Below, one piece after another: positions 37,903-46,412 of a stretch of DNA of 64,000 bases. The DNA lies in assembly GCF_007995095.1 (NCBI RefSeq), contig NZ_VOPY01000001.1, forward strand, positions 149,001 to 213,000, written 5' to 3'. Numbering within the stretch: the first letter of the stretch is position 1; the number at the start of each line of letters is the position of its first letter. Made by a program: the position numbers and the translations under genes. The notes below the pieces were generated by a model. That model saw nothing but the letters and a program-made list of their open reading frames with translations. It was not told the origin of the DNA and made no database searches. This DNA is from Flavisphingopyxis soli. GTDB lineage: Bacteria; Pseudomonadota; Alphaproteobacteria; Sphingomonadales; Sphingomonadaceae.

Positions 37903-39333
37903 TCAGAAGTGCTGCTTCACATCATCGTGATGGCGAAGCCCTTCAGGTCGATAGGCCGCGCGCCTATCATACTGAGGCACGGTCTTCTGCTCGAAGCGCG
38001 CGAGCACGCTTGGATGCAGCGGCGCCTCAGGATGGATTTTCCTGCAGGCAGCTTTCCAGCCAAACCTGAACGGAACCCAACGCGGTAACCACGCGTCGCG
38101 GCTGCTCTTCACTTCGTCGTGATGGAGGCCAGCTGGATCAGGATATGTCCTGATCAGTGATTTATTCACCTTAGGGGCCTCTGGAATCGACCCCAGCTCA
38201 CCCATCATCCAGTCGAGAGCTATGTCAGATAGTCGGGACTCGTTCTCAGGATAGCTGCCGCCGATATCGGAGTGGTTTCCGGCGAACCAAATCGGCTTAA
38301 GCCAGGCAAGATCTCCTCGGTCGACACGTTCGACGTCCTTACCGCTTCCCCATCCCACATAAGGAAACTTCTCCCGGTTCTCGTCGATCGAGAGTGCATG
38401 TCGGGCATACCCAACGTTGCTATCGAGAAACCGATCGTAATTTTTCAGATTCCAGGCAGCGAAGTGCCAACTGAACTTTCCAGTGCCAGGCGCATTCCGA
38501 ATGAACTTAAACTGCTTCTTGGTCGCCCATAGCGCCATCACGACCAAGAGGGCTGCCGGGACGTTCGCAATAACCTTCCCAACGGCGCTCCAGTCTCCAA
38601 CCCAACTCCAAACGGCGAGTCCAACAGCGCACAATGCCAGCGCCGTAAGGATGCGTCTAACGACGACACCACCAAGAGCTGCGACCGTATCGAAAACACC
38701 AATGAACGTGGGAGCGACATTGCCTTGCTCCTCGCCGTCTAGACCGCGGCCCGAACAATCATATTTTGCGCGAAACCTGCGGGCCAGCTCTTCACGCTCA
38801 AGCTCAAATTTATCGCGCTCGCGCCCAGAGCCATGCTCGTAAACTTTATACACTGCCTCCTCTGCGACCTTGCGCAACTTCAGGCCCGAGGGAGGCAGAG
38901 GATCGCCGCTGCCGTCATGCGACGGGACACCGCAGAGGTTGAGGACATTGGCAACGCAACGAGCTGTGTAGGCGCCCCGACTGAAGCCGAAGAGATACAC
39001 TCGGTCACCAGGCTCGTAGTGGCGCAGGATAGCTTCATAGCAGTCGATGATGTTCTCAGAGATCCCAGTTCCGAACGCGGCCGACAGGATGTTCTTCATC
39101 CGACCCCCGCCATCGCCTGACCCCAATCCTGGATCATAGAACGCGACCTGCTGAGCAGGATCGATTTGGCTGGAGAACCCCGGGCGCATTGCTCGATACA
39201 TCTTATAGATGTTCGAAAGACGTTGATCGGGACGAACACCACCATATTGGCCAGTGCCATCCGAAAATATCAGAATGTTTTTGCCGTCGGCGGCAACAGT
39301 GAAAAGTTCGGCTGCTGAATCGATTTCATTCAT
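37903..39333 (-). CDS. DUF2235 alpha/beta hydrolase (T6SS phospholipase-like), with membrane segments
   Basis: 476 residues of DUF2235. It begins with ILIFSDGTGQYGG, then FYDPGLGSG, and the nucleophile elbow GFSRGAYTARCVAN near residue 120. FIGVFDTVAALGG and WFAGNHSDIGGSY follow, giving a Ser-Asp-His triad. Unusually, two hydrophobic helices (about 225-245 and 255-275) interrupt the domain, so it is likely membrane-bound. Relatives include Tle1 phospholipase effectors. It lies alone between the two att-like copies; a second DUF2235 protein is at 55864-57054. Confidence 0.85.
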   Translation of the reverse strand: MNEIDSAAELFTVAADGKNILIFSDGTGQYGGVRPDQRLSNIYKMYRAMRPGFSSQIDPAQQVAFYDPGLGSGDGGGRMKNILSAAFGTGISENIIDCYEAILRHYEPGDRVYLFGFSRGAYTARCVANVLNLCGVPSHDGSGDPLPPSGLKLRKVAEEAVYKVYEHGSGRERDKFELEREELARRFRAKYDCSGRGLDGEEQGNVAPTFIGVFDTVAALGGVVVRRILTALALCAVGLAVWSWVGDWSAVGKVIANVPAALLVVMALWATKKQFKFIRNAPGTGKFSWHFAAWNLKNYDRFLDSNVGYARHALSIDENREKFPYVGWGSGKDVERVDRGDLAWLKPIWFAGNHSDIGGSYPENESRLSDIALDWMMGELGSIPEAPKVNKSLIRTYPDPAGLHHDEVKSSRDAWLPRWVPFRFGWKAACRKIHPEAPLHPSVLARFEQKTVPQYDRRAAYRPEGLRHHDDVKQHF

Positions 39334-39595
39334 ATGGAGAGGTTAGCTCGAAACCGCCCTCTTGGCGACACGATCAATTCGATAATATTCGGATTATTGA
39401 TTCAAAATTACCTGCCGATCTTCGTTCCTGCTGACGGGACCTTCAATTGTCGTTGTCTCCTCAACTCCTGCACGCAGTCGCGTGCGAACTAATCCAATTT
39501 TGCTCGGCGGCGAATTATGGGATCCGTAAGCCACGGAAAAACCGCGACAATTTACGCCCAAATTATGCGTTGTTGCCGATGCACCAACAAATGTG

Positions 39596-39624
39596 GAGTC
39601 TTCTCAACTGCACCAAACAGTCCT
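39596..39624 (+). repeat. Right copy of att-like direct repeat
   Basis: GAGTCTTCTCAACTGCACCA continuing AACAGTCCT, identical at 27 of 29 positions to the end of tRNA-Leu. The rest of the tRNA is absent, as expected for the remnant half of an attachment site. Confidence 0.7.
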
Positions 39625-39750
39625 TGTCTCCATGCTCATTACGAATGAGCGCAGAGCTTCAGCCGGAAACGGCGCAGTTCTGCGGGAGGCTTGCGGCACG
39701 ATCATTAATTTGCAGTCAGAGACGCGAGCCGCTGAGAAAAAACTGGCATG

Positions 39751-39775
39751 AAAAAAGGCGCCTGTCTCAGGCGCC
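39751..39775 (-). terminator. Rho-independent terminator of the serine recombinase gene
   Basis: On the minus strand GGCGCCTG-AGA-CAGGCGCC forms a perfect 8-bp stem followed by TTTTTT (bases 39756 to 39751). It lies 30 bases after the recombinase stop. Confidence 0.85.
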
Positions 39776-39804
39776 GAAATTTTGACTGCAATCCGTTAAT
39801 GGCG

Positions 39805-41481
39805 CTATTTGAAGCCGAGCTGCATTCGCTGCCCTTCCCACGCCAGCGGCAAGGTCACCTTCGATAAAGATTTGGCAGTCAGACCTGTTGGCTGTCGGCC
39901 TTCAACAATTGCCTTAACGATGTCGGGCGCGAGGCAGGATAGCTTGGCCAGATTGCCTAGCCTCGTGCGGCACCTGCCGTTATCGCTGGCAAGGCTCGCG
40001 AGCGACTTATCGGGGTTCGTTTCCACTAGCCTCCTGGCTTCAAGAGCCTCGGCGACCAGAGCGATGAGCTTGTCATCCCTTTGTGCCGGCGCGATTCTCG
40101 AAGATTCTTTCCCGGGAATGATCAGCCTAAGCTGATGACCACGTCTGACGCGGATGGCGGGGACTGTGATCGACAATTGCGTCTCGGCGACCAACGCTAA
40201 CTCAAGTTGGCGACCAATCGCCGTTCCGCACATCGCAACCTCCACGCGATCCTCGTGGAGATCTACACGTTGTACAATTTGCTCCAGAAGCGAGGCTCGG
40301 TCGTTGAACTTGCCGTTTAACAGCTGCTCCACCAGCAGGTTGGCATTTCCCCGGACTCGCTCGAAATCAGCAACTTCAAAGTCACCGCCCTTTAACAGTT
40401 CGAGGACGAACCGTTTGTCGCTCATCCGCCTCGCACACTGGTCGCAGACCAGTTGCTCGAGATCATGCGCGCTAACACGCCATGCCGCGGATCCATCGAC
40501 CTCTTCCGGCCTTGTCACATAGTAGCGATAGCGTTTGCTTCCTCGCTGCGCATGACTCGGGGTCATTGCCCTCCCTGCTCCGTCGAAGACCTTGCCGATC
40601 AACAGACTTGGATGCTGACGCATGCGGCGCCGTGAGGACCCGCAGGCGTTGCTGGCAAGGCGCTCCTGCACCGCATTCCAAAGCTTCTCGTCTATGATTG
40701 CCTCATGTTCACCATCATAAACATTGTCCTTGTGGACGATCATACCGCGATAGATTCGGTTTGAGAGAAGGTGATAAAGCGTGCCGCGACGGAAGACGCA
40801 TCCACCTTTGTGCGGTCCGCTCGCGCGGCGCTGAACCTTGGTGCGATACCCCTGCTTGTTCAATTCCTTGACAAGGAGCGGTACGGTGCCAAGCGCAATG
40901 TATCGGCGCATGATATGGCGAACTTGCTCGGCTCCGGGTTCATTCACGACCAGCTTACGATCCTGAACCTCGTATCCTAGAGGCAAGGGCCCGCCCATCC
41001 ACATGCCTTTCTTCTTTGAGGCCGCGATCTTGTCTCTGATCCGTTCGCCGGTGACTTCGCGTTCGAACTGCGCAAAGCTCAGCAACATATTGAGCGTTAG
41101 CCGGCCCATGCTGGTGGTCGTGTTAAAGCTCTGGGTGATGCTGACGAAGCTGGCGCCCGCATTGTCCATCACCTCGACGATCTTAGAAAAGTCGGCGAGG
41201 CTGCGTGTGAGCCGATCGATCTTGTAGAGTAGCACGATATCGATCTGGCCTGCCTTGATATCGACAAGCAGCTGCTTGAGGCCGGGTCGCTCCATGTTGC
41301 CGCCCGAGAACCCACCGTCATCATAGCGGGCACCGAGCACCACCCAGCCTTCGTGTTGCTGGCTCAACGCATAGGCGGCACAGGCCTCATACTGGGCATC
41401 GAGAGAATTAAACTCCTGCTCGAGCCCATCCTCGGTCGATTTGCGGGTGTAGATCGCGCAGCGCAAGACCTTATCGGCCAT
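39805..41481 (-). CDS. Large serine recombinase
   Basis: 558 residues. The N-terminal resolvase domain (about 1-150) has the nucleophile region IYTRKSTEDG, YDDGGFSGGNMERP, IDRLTRSLADF and LLSFAQFEREVTGERI. A recombinase domain (about 160-300, with GPLPLGYEV and RGMIVHKDN) and a long C-terminal region follow. It would cut and rejoin DNA between two short att sites. It overlaps the DUF2924 gene by 11 bases; this trio with DUF3489 recurs in alphaproteobacterial mobile regions. The nearest candidate att site is the tRNA-like copy 180 bases from its end. Confidence 0.92.
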   Translation of the reverse strand: MADKVLRCAIYTRKSTEDGLEQEFNSLDAQYEACAAYALSQQHEGWVVLGARYDDGGFSGGNMERPGLKQLLVDIKAGQIDIVLLYKIDRLTRSLADFSKIVEVMDNAGASFVSITQSFNTTTSMGRLTLNMLLSFAQFEREVTGERIRDKIAASKKKGMWMGGPLPLGYEVQDRKLVVNEPGAEQVRHIMRRYIALGTVPLLVKELNKQGYRTKVQRRASGPHKGGCVFRRGTLYHLLSNRIYRGMIVHKDNVYDGEHEAIIDEKLWNAVQERLASNACGSSRRRMRQHPSLLIGKVFDGAGRAMTPSHAQRGSKRYRYYVTRPEEVDGSAAWRVSAHDLEQLVCDQCARRMSDKRFVLELLKGGDFEVADFERVRGNANLLVEQLLNGKFNDRASLLEQIVQRVDLHEDRVEVAMCGTAIGRQLELALVAETQLSITVPAIRVRRGHQLRLIIPGKESSRIAPAQRDDKLIALVAEALEARRLVETNPDKSLASLASDNGRCRTRLGNLAKLSCLAPDIVKAIVEGRQPTGLTAKSLSKVTLPLAWEGQRMQLGFK

Positions 41482-41896
41482 TGGCTGTCACCCCGAAAAA
41501 GCGAGGCCCCGACCAGTGCGCACCGGTGACATGACGAGCTATCTCGCTCAGCGATCGCCAGGTGCGATTGTCATGGGCAAAACCATCGTCCAGCACATCG
41601 ACGCTAACCGTCTTGCCGTTCCACTCGCGCACTAGCCGTGTGCCCGGTGTTAGGTTCTTGCTGGGTCGATGGGGCACGGCATCTGTGCTCCCACTCGCTA
41701 TACGCTGAAGCTCGCGTGCGACGAGCGCAGGCAAGGCACCGTGTCTGCGCTCCTGCAATCGCTGCGCGAGCAAGGAACGAAGGAGCGAGGGCGGCACTCT
41801 TGATGCCATCCCCTCCCCCAGCTGCTCCCATCGTCCGCGCAGCTGAGCTGCAGACATGCCGGGCACCGCGGCCAAATCGTCGTCGAGCCTGCTCAT
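41471..41896 (-). CDS. DUF2924 domain protein, recombinase partner
   Basis: 141 residues matching the DUF2924 pattern: helical N-terminus with LRGRWEQLGEGMASRVPPSL, then LTPGTRLVREWNGKTVSVDV, a TWRSLSEIARHVTGAHWSGP segment and FFGV at the end. The function is unknown; the C-terminal SH3/DNA-binding look suggests it helps the recombinase. It overlaps both neighbours, so the three genes are one operon. Confidence 0.88.
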   Translation of the reverse strand: MSRLDDDLAAVPGMSAAQLRGRWEQLGEGMASRVPPSLLRSLLAQRLQERRHGALPALVARELQRIASGSTDAVPHRPSKNLTPGTRLVREWNGKTVSVDVLDDGFAHDNRTWRSLSEIARHVTGAHWSGPRFFGVTANGR

Positions 41897-42144
41897 TGGC
41901 TAGCCGCATCACAAATCGCATAGCGGCTGGTACCGCCAATTGCTGATCGCTCGATCGCATGGCCCTTCTTCTTCAGGCCAGTCAGCGATGCCCGCACCGT
42001 ATGCTTCTGCCAGCCGGTCGCCTTGATGAGTTGAGCCAGCGTAGCGCCATCTTTCCGCTTGAGCAGAGCGACGACCTTACCGATCTTGGTATCGCGAGTT
42101 GGCTTTTTGGCCGGTGCTTTCGAAGCATCGGTGTTCGTGGTCAT
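41893..42144 (-). CDS. DUF3489 winged-helix protein
   Basis: 83 residues. A Lys/Ala-rich N-terminus is followed by a winged-helix DUF3489 domain (KIGKVVALLKRKDGATLAQL, then TGWQKHTVRASLTGLKKKGH). It probably binds DNA as regulator or accessory of the recombinase. The ATG at 42144 has a GGAGAG site upstream, so the shorter protein is preferred. It is first in the recombinase operon. Confidence 0.85.
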   Translation of the reverse strand: MTTNTDASKAPAKKPTRDTKIGKVVALLKRKDGATLAQLIKATGWQKHTVRASLTGLKKKGHAIERSAIGGTSRYAICDAASQ

Positions 42145-42347
42145 GGGTGCTCTCCTTGATCGGAGTGACACCGCGTCGCTCCCACCACCCAAGGCCCCGA
42201 TCCACTTATGGCGTCGGGGCGGCGATATGATCAAGGGCCGCAGCTCAGTGACGACACCAATGCTCAGCTTCGCGGCGAAGTCGAATGGAATGTGGGAGCG
42301 AAAAGCTGCCTGTGGACTTCTGTGCCAGCCGGCGGCTTCGTGACGCC

Positions 42348-42542
42348 ATGGACCCGGACACTTCCGACTTGATCGCTCAATTATGCACCCGTGCCGGAAT
42401 CCTCTTGGAAGATGCTAGTCCGGTCGCACTTACGATGGGTCGCAGATCTTCAGAGGAAACTCGCAAGCAGCTTGATGATCTGGCCTGCGCGGTTGAAAGG
42501 ATTTCCAGGTTGATCAGCGCGGCTCAAGCGCTGATCGAATGA
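42348..42542 (+). CDS. Small helical protein next to the recombinase cassette
   Basis: 64 residues (MDPDTSDLIAQLCTRAGILL, then RKQLDDLACAVERISRLISA), largely alpha-helical with a heptad-like C-terminus. It is divergent from DUF3489. Small proteins of this type accompany the recombinase/DUF2924/DUF3489 trio in my recollection. The start could also be 21 codons upstream. Confidence is moderate because the gene is short. Confidence 0.55.
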   Translation: MDPDTSDLIAQLCTRAGILLEDASPVALTMGRRSSEETRKQLDDLACAVERISRLISAAQALIE

Positions 42543-42745
42543 CCGCAAAGCGCCCAATATCGGTCGTTCAAGTACGCGCGAACTTGTCCTGAGAGCTGCT
42601 GCTCGTCCATGCTGACGCCTGCGGAAGGTGTGCCCCCGCTACATCAGCGGTTCGCCGGTTGAGTCGCGCGCGCCGAAATCGCCGCCTTATCAACATGGCT
42701 CTTGGCATCTCGGCATTGCCCGGCACCTTGCGCCGCAAGGGGCCA

Positions 42746-43828
42746 TTAATATGCGTCATGCTCGAAGTCGTCGTATCTCATGTCTCTGATGCTGCAGACG
42801 AGGCGATCGCGGCAGAGCTTGGGCATAGGGTGCTTGGCGTATGGGTTGAGATAGAGCGCGTGGTTCCGCGACTTATCTGAGGGCTTCTGCCAGGCATCGA
42901 CGAACATAACTCCGGACAGCAGCTTCGATGCAGCCGCCCGCGTGACTCCAAGTAGCTTGGAGCGGTCCGACCGAAACTGCATGAAAGTGCGGCGCGCGAA
43001 GCTTCGCATGAAGTGCTCAGTGTCGTTGCAAAAGTTGTTTGAGAGCCGGAACCCGCCCAGCCACGGATGGATCACAAATACTAGGATGAACGGCTTGCGG
43101 CGGACAAATTGCTTGGCAAATTTGAACGCGTAGTGAGCATGGTTCTTCGCAAACTCGTACGGGTTGGCAGTATTGGTGACGAACTGAACGCGGCGCTTAT
43201 GATCTAGTCTGATTTCGAGGGCATTGCGGGTCGCCTTCTGCTTACTCGTCAGCTCAGCTACGAGCGCCTTAAAATCTTTGCCTAGTAGATCCGACAGGAC
43301 GTTAACGCCGACGTCGACGCTGCCGCCGATCGACACGAAGTTGGATGTGAAGATGGGAGTCAGCTTCCTGCGGAGCTCCTCGGCTAGATACTCGTGCAGG
43401 CCGAACGACTTCACGTCGAAGTAGACTGGGGTGCTGATCTCCAACACGCCGTCGAGGTCGGAGCCGTTTGGATTTAGGATTGCCGTTCCACGCATAGGGA
43501 CCTGCATCCTGTATGAGATATCGGAATCAAGGAGCAGACCGTAGGCGGCGATTTCCGAGAAGGCGCCGTATGTGTTGCGGCTTGTAAGGTCGACCAGCAG
43601 CTTCTCTATCTGCCGCAAAGGAACCCCTCTGTTGGCCATCATGTCGGCCCATCGCGCGATCGAGGTGTTGTGGTCCTCGCACCCACTCAGGTTGTAAGCG
43701 ACGGCATTGACTGCTTGGTTTGTCGCGTGGTCCCAATAGTCCTCGTCGGCCGGCACCGGCAGCCCGGCTATGGTGCTGCTGCGTCCAGCTAGGTCCTTCC
43801 ACCATTCATATCGCGTCCCTGTCATCAA
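42746..43828 (-). CDS. PD-(D/E)XK nuclease-like protein, candidate defence gene
   Basis: 360 residues, no named family recognised. A nuclease-like core is visible: E92 in a helix (AFSEIAAYGLL), D124/D126 in NPNGSDLDGVL, and D138-V-K140 in VYFDVKSFG, i.e. E...D...DxK as in PD-(D/E)XK enzymes. The rest is helical and basic. A good GGGGGAA site precedes the ATG. It lies 200 bases downstream of the ABC-3C ATPase on the same strand. It may be part of that system or a separate restriction-like effector. The catalytic reading is inference. Confidence 0.55.
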   Translation of the reverse strand: MMTGTRYEWWKDLAGRSSTIAGLPVPADEDYWDHATNQAVNAVAYNLSGCEDHNTSIARWADMMANRGVPLRQIEKLLVDLTSRNTYGAFSEIAAYGLLLDSDISYRMQVPMRGTAILNPNGSDLDGVLEISTPVYFDVKSFGLHEYLAEELRRKLTPIFTSNFVSIGGSVDVGVNVLSDLLGKDFKALVAELTSKQKATRNALEIRLDHKRRVQFVTNTANPYEFAKNHAHYAFKFAKQFVRRKPFILVFVIHPWLGGFRLSNNFCNDTEHFMRSFARRTFMQFRSDRSKLLGVTRAAASKLLSGVMFVDAWQKPSDKSRNHALYLNPYAKHPMPKLCRDRLVCSIRDMRYDDFEHDAY

Positions 43829-44028
43829 ATTCCCCCTTACACCCCGTTCGGTGGTGGTCAGCTACGCGCCCCGATTTCGGTTGTTCGTGCGTGTGCGACT
43901 TTCTCCCGAAAGCTGCCCTTTGGTGAGCTTACAATCCTAAGACAGGGCCACTGGCCCGGCTACTGGCGGGTTATCCCAGTTTGTCAGGCGAACGGTGGTC
44001 GAGATTTAATTAACTGACAAAGTGAGCT

Positions 44029-45918
44029 TCAATTCAAAAGGTTAGATTGCATAGGAAAGAAGCCAAAACGCCCTCTACCTTCTTCCCCTGTAAACACGAC
44101 ACGATTCATATTTGCAGCTTCGGCTTCTGGCGGATCTGCGTTCTCCAAAATGATGATCTGTGCTTTCCCATTTAGGGATATCAGATGTCTATAGAAGCTC
44201 TCTTGTAGCGTCGTTGCTTTCAGCAGCTTCTCATCGTCATCAAGTTCGCCATATTTGGGATTATGCATTGGCTCGCGATAAGTGAGCAAAGGTGTGTCGA
44301 GAACAAGCAGTCCTGGATGAGGGAGCCCCTTTTCTTGGCAGAAGAGGAGCAAGGCAAGTTTTGATGCTGTGTGCAGAATAGCTCTAACACCTTTTCCGTT
44401 CGCCGACCGAGCCTTCCCATTGATTTGGATATCCTGCCGCTCGGAATCGAAGGAAACGATCGGAGAATTCGGGAAATTCCATGCCTCTAGGACCTCTTGG
44501 ACCTTCTGGGCAAACGCGTGCCCAGTCGGCCCATCTATGCCGGTCCTCAACTTGTCATCGCCACGACCGCGCGGAACTTTCTCAGAGAATTCGGATAGCC
44601 TCACGGCCAGCCTATCCCTTTGCTTATACAATCTCAGCTTCTCGACAACGTCGTCCCTTACGCATGTGAGTTCTTCATACTCTTCGCGAATCCTCGCTTC
44701 TTTCGGCAATTGAGCAACGATCTCGTGCTCAATTGCCAAAAATTTCTGTCTCAGATGTTCGATCTCTCGGTCGAGGAACGACTGCTCTTCCTTCAACTCG
44801 GCCATAGTCTCCAAGAGCTGTCCCCGTTCGTTCCGAATCTTTTTCTGTTCAGCAAGGGCCGCTGTTCTGGCTAGCTCAATTTCATCTTGACCATGGGAAT
44901 GCGAGTCGGCGTCGATCTCAGACCCACAGAGCGGACACGGACGCCCAACTCGCGCGAGGAGAATGCTTCCCCCCTCATCAACCGCCTCCAATCGGTCAAG
45001 GTCGGACAGATAGACGCGGTCCAGCTGAAGAAATCTCTCAATGGTCAGGCCGACTTCTTTACCTTGATCACGCGACTGGAGGATTGCGCCGCTGGTTTCT
45101 CGCCTCGCGCTCGTCATCTTGTCCAGATTTTCTTGCCGTTGACGGATTTGGGTTTGAAACTCGCTTAACCGAGTCTCAAGCTTGCCAAGCTGATCATCCA
45201 AATTTTCTCTATTTGAAGGAATCTCGCCCAGACTTTCATCGATCTCGGCGATCATCTCCTCGACGAGATCATACTTTCCTTCTTGCTGCGCCTTCCGAAC
45301 CTTCTGCGGCTGCACTGGGACAACGGCTCTATCGTCCTGCCCAGTCAGCATCAAACGCAACCCGTTCTTCTCTGCGGTTGCTAGGTTTCTGTCGCCTGTG
45401 AGGAATGGACTTAACTCAGCAATGATCGCCTCTTCGTCAGCGAAGAGGTAAGGCGCGAGAACTCGGATGGTGAAACTCAGATGCGCCCCATCTTCGTTCC
45501 TCACGACTTTCTTGCCGTCCAGACCAATCTCCTCCAGCAGAAGAGTCGAGATGTTCGACGAATTTCGAACATCATAAGTTGGCTGAATTCTCACTCCCAG
45601 ATCGTCGGACGGCTTTGCGGAGTGAAGGCCATCGAAAAGCTGAAACGCACCACCGGAGGCGGCTCGATATAGAGTGCAATCGCCCCGCTGCGGCAGCGTC
45701 AGGCCCATCAAGACTGCGTCATATCCTCGCCGTTCCTCAATTTCGGGCAACGGACTTTGCCCTCCGAACATGAAGTTCAACAACTTTGCGGTGAAAGACT
45801 TGCCAGTGTTTGATGCACCAAAAATGACGTTTACACCGTCGTCAAAGTCCACGCGCACCGACTCAAGCGATGGTCCTGTAAGTCCGATAAACCGTATGAT
45901 TATTCGCTTATCAGTCAC
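44029..45918 (-). CDS. ABC-3C system SMC/Rad50-like ATPase
   Basis: 629 residues. Walker A is GASNTGKSF (34-42). A long coiled-coil region (about 205-310 and 340-445) flanks a zinc-hook-like CPLC (328-331). The C-terminal half has a Walker B-like LLVLDTPLL and RAILHTASKLALLLF before it. This matches the ATPase component of ABC three-component (ABC-3C) conflict systems, which sense an invader and license a toxic effector. It overlaps the middle component by four bases. Confidence 0.8.
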   Translation of the reverse strand: MTDKRIIIRFIGLTGPSLESVRVDFDDGVNVIFGASNTGKSFTAKLLNFMFGGQSPLPEIEERRGYDAVLMGLTLPQRGDCTLYRAASGGAFQLFDGLHSAKPSDDLGVRIQPTYDVRNSSNISTLLLEEIGLDGKKVVRNEDGAHLSFTIRVLAPYLFADEEAIIAELSPFLTGDRNLATAEKNGLRLMLTGQDDRAVVPVQPQKVRKAQQEGKYDLVEEMIAEIDESLGEIPSNRENLDDQLGKLETRLSEFQTQIRQRQENLDKMTSARRETSGAILQSRDQGKEVGLTIERFLQLDRVYLSDLDRLEAVDEGGSILLARVGRPCPLCGSEIDADSHSHGQDEIELARTAALAEQKKIRNERGQLLETMAELKEEQSFLDREIEHLRQKFLAIEHEIVAQLPKEARIREEYEELTCVRDDVVEKLRLYKQRDRLAVRLSEFSEKVPRGRGDDKLRTGIDGPTGHAFAQKVQEVLEAWNFPNSPIVSFDSERQDIQINGKARSANGKGVRAILHTASKLALLLFCQEKGLPHPGLLVLDTPLLTYREPMHNPKYGELDDDEKLLKATTLQESFYRHLISLNGKAQIIILENADPPEAEAANMNRVVFTGEEGRGRFGFFPMQSNLLN

Positions 45919-46412
45919 AGGGAAGCACTCGTGGCATGTTCATTTGTACGGAATTCGGCCGTCCATCTCCCGATGCGATCGGCGAAGATTTCTTCTACCT
46001 CAGCGTGGTTGAAATTTCGAAAGGTTTTCGACACCCAATCCGCCCTCGCCTTCAAATTTTGATTGTATGGTGAAGTCAGTAGGTCGATTATTGCAGGTGC
46101 TTCATCACCAGGCAGATAGTTCAATCCATCATGATAGTCCGCGACAACAAGGTGTAGTTTTCTCAGCAGCGCAATGCTCTGTTCAACCAGGCGCCGACGA
46201 ACTAGCATTTCTCCAACACTAGCTTCGAAATCCGGATGGAGGCTCTCTGGACCCTCCATATCGCTGGTATGAACCACCAGGTAGTCGAACCAGGTTAGCT
46301 CATCCAAACTGCACTTTCGAGGATGTAATGCCTCCAGCACAATCAGGGCGCGCAAGCCGGTTTCAACGGTAGAGTTAAAGGGGCTGTTCAGGCCTGCCTT
46401 TGTCACTTCCAT
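45915..46412 (-). CDS. ABC-3C system middle component
   Basis: 165 residues, mainly helical with a winged-helix feel: FNSTVETGLRALIVLEALHP, LTWFDYLVVHTSD, then DEAPAIIDLLTSPYN and RADWVSKTFRNF. This pattern (ETGLRAL...DYLVVHTSD) is that of the ABC-3C middle component as I know it. It is sandwiched between effector and ATPase genes, overlapping both by a few bases, which supports the call and one translation-coupled operon. Confidence 0.78.
   Translation of the reverse strand: MEVTKAGLNSPFNSTVETGLRALIVLEALHPRKCSLDELTWFDYLVVHTSDMEGPESLHPDFEASVGEMLVRRRLVEQSIALLRKLHLVVADYHDGLNYLPGDEAPAIIDLLTSPYNQNLKARADWVSKTFRNFNHAEVEEIFADRIGRWTAEFRTNEHATSASL

Larger units (their letters stand above)
39334..39804. 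other. Intergenic region with second att-like copy and terminator
   Basis: No gene is seen in these 470 bases. The 39596-39624 copy of the tRNA-Leu tail is followed by about 180 bases that weakly mirror the sequence after the true tRNA (shared words such as TTGCAGTC, and TTTTGACTGCAATCC against TTCTGACTGCAATCA). The end of the region holds the recombinase terminator. Confidence 0.65.

Noticed and set aside
39447-39785. Plus-strand frame of 112 codons between DUF2235 and the recombinase
   Set aside because: It runs through the att-like repeat and the terminator and has no coding signature.
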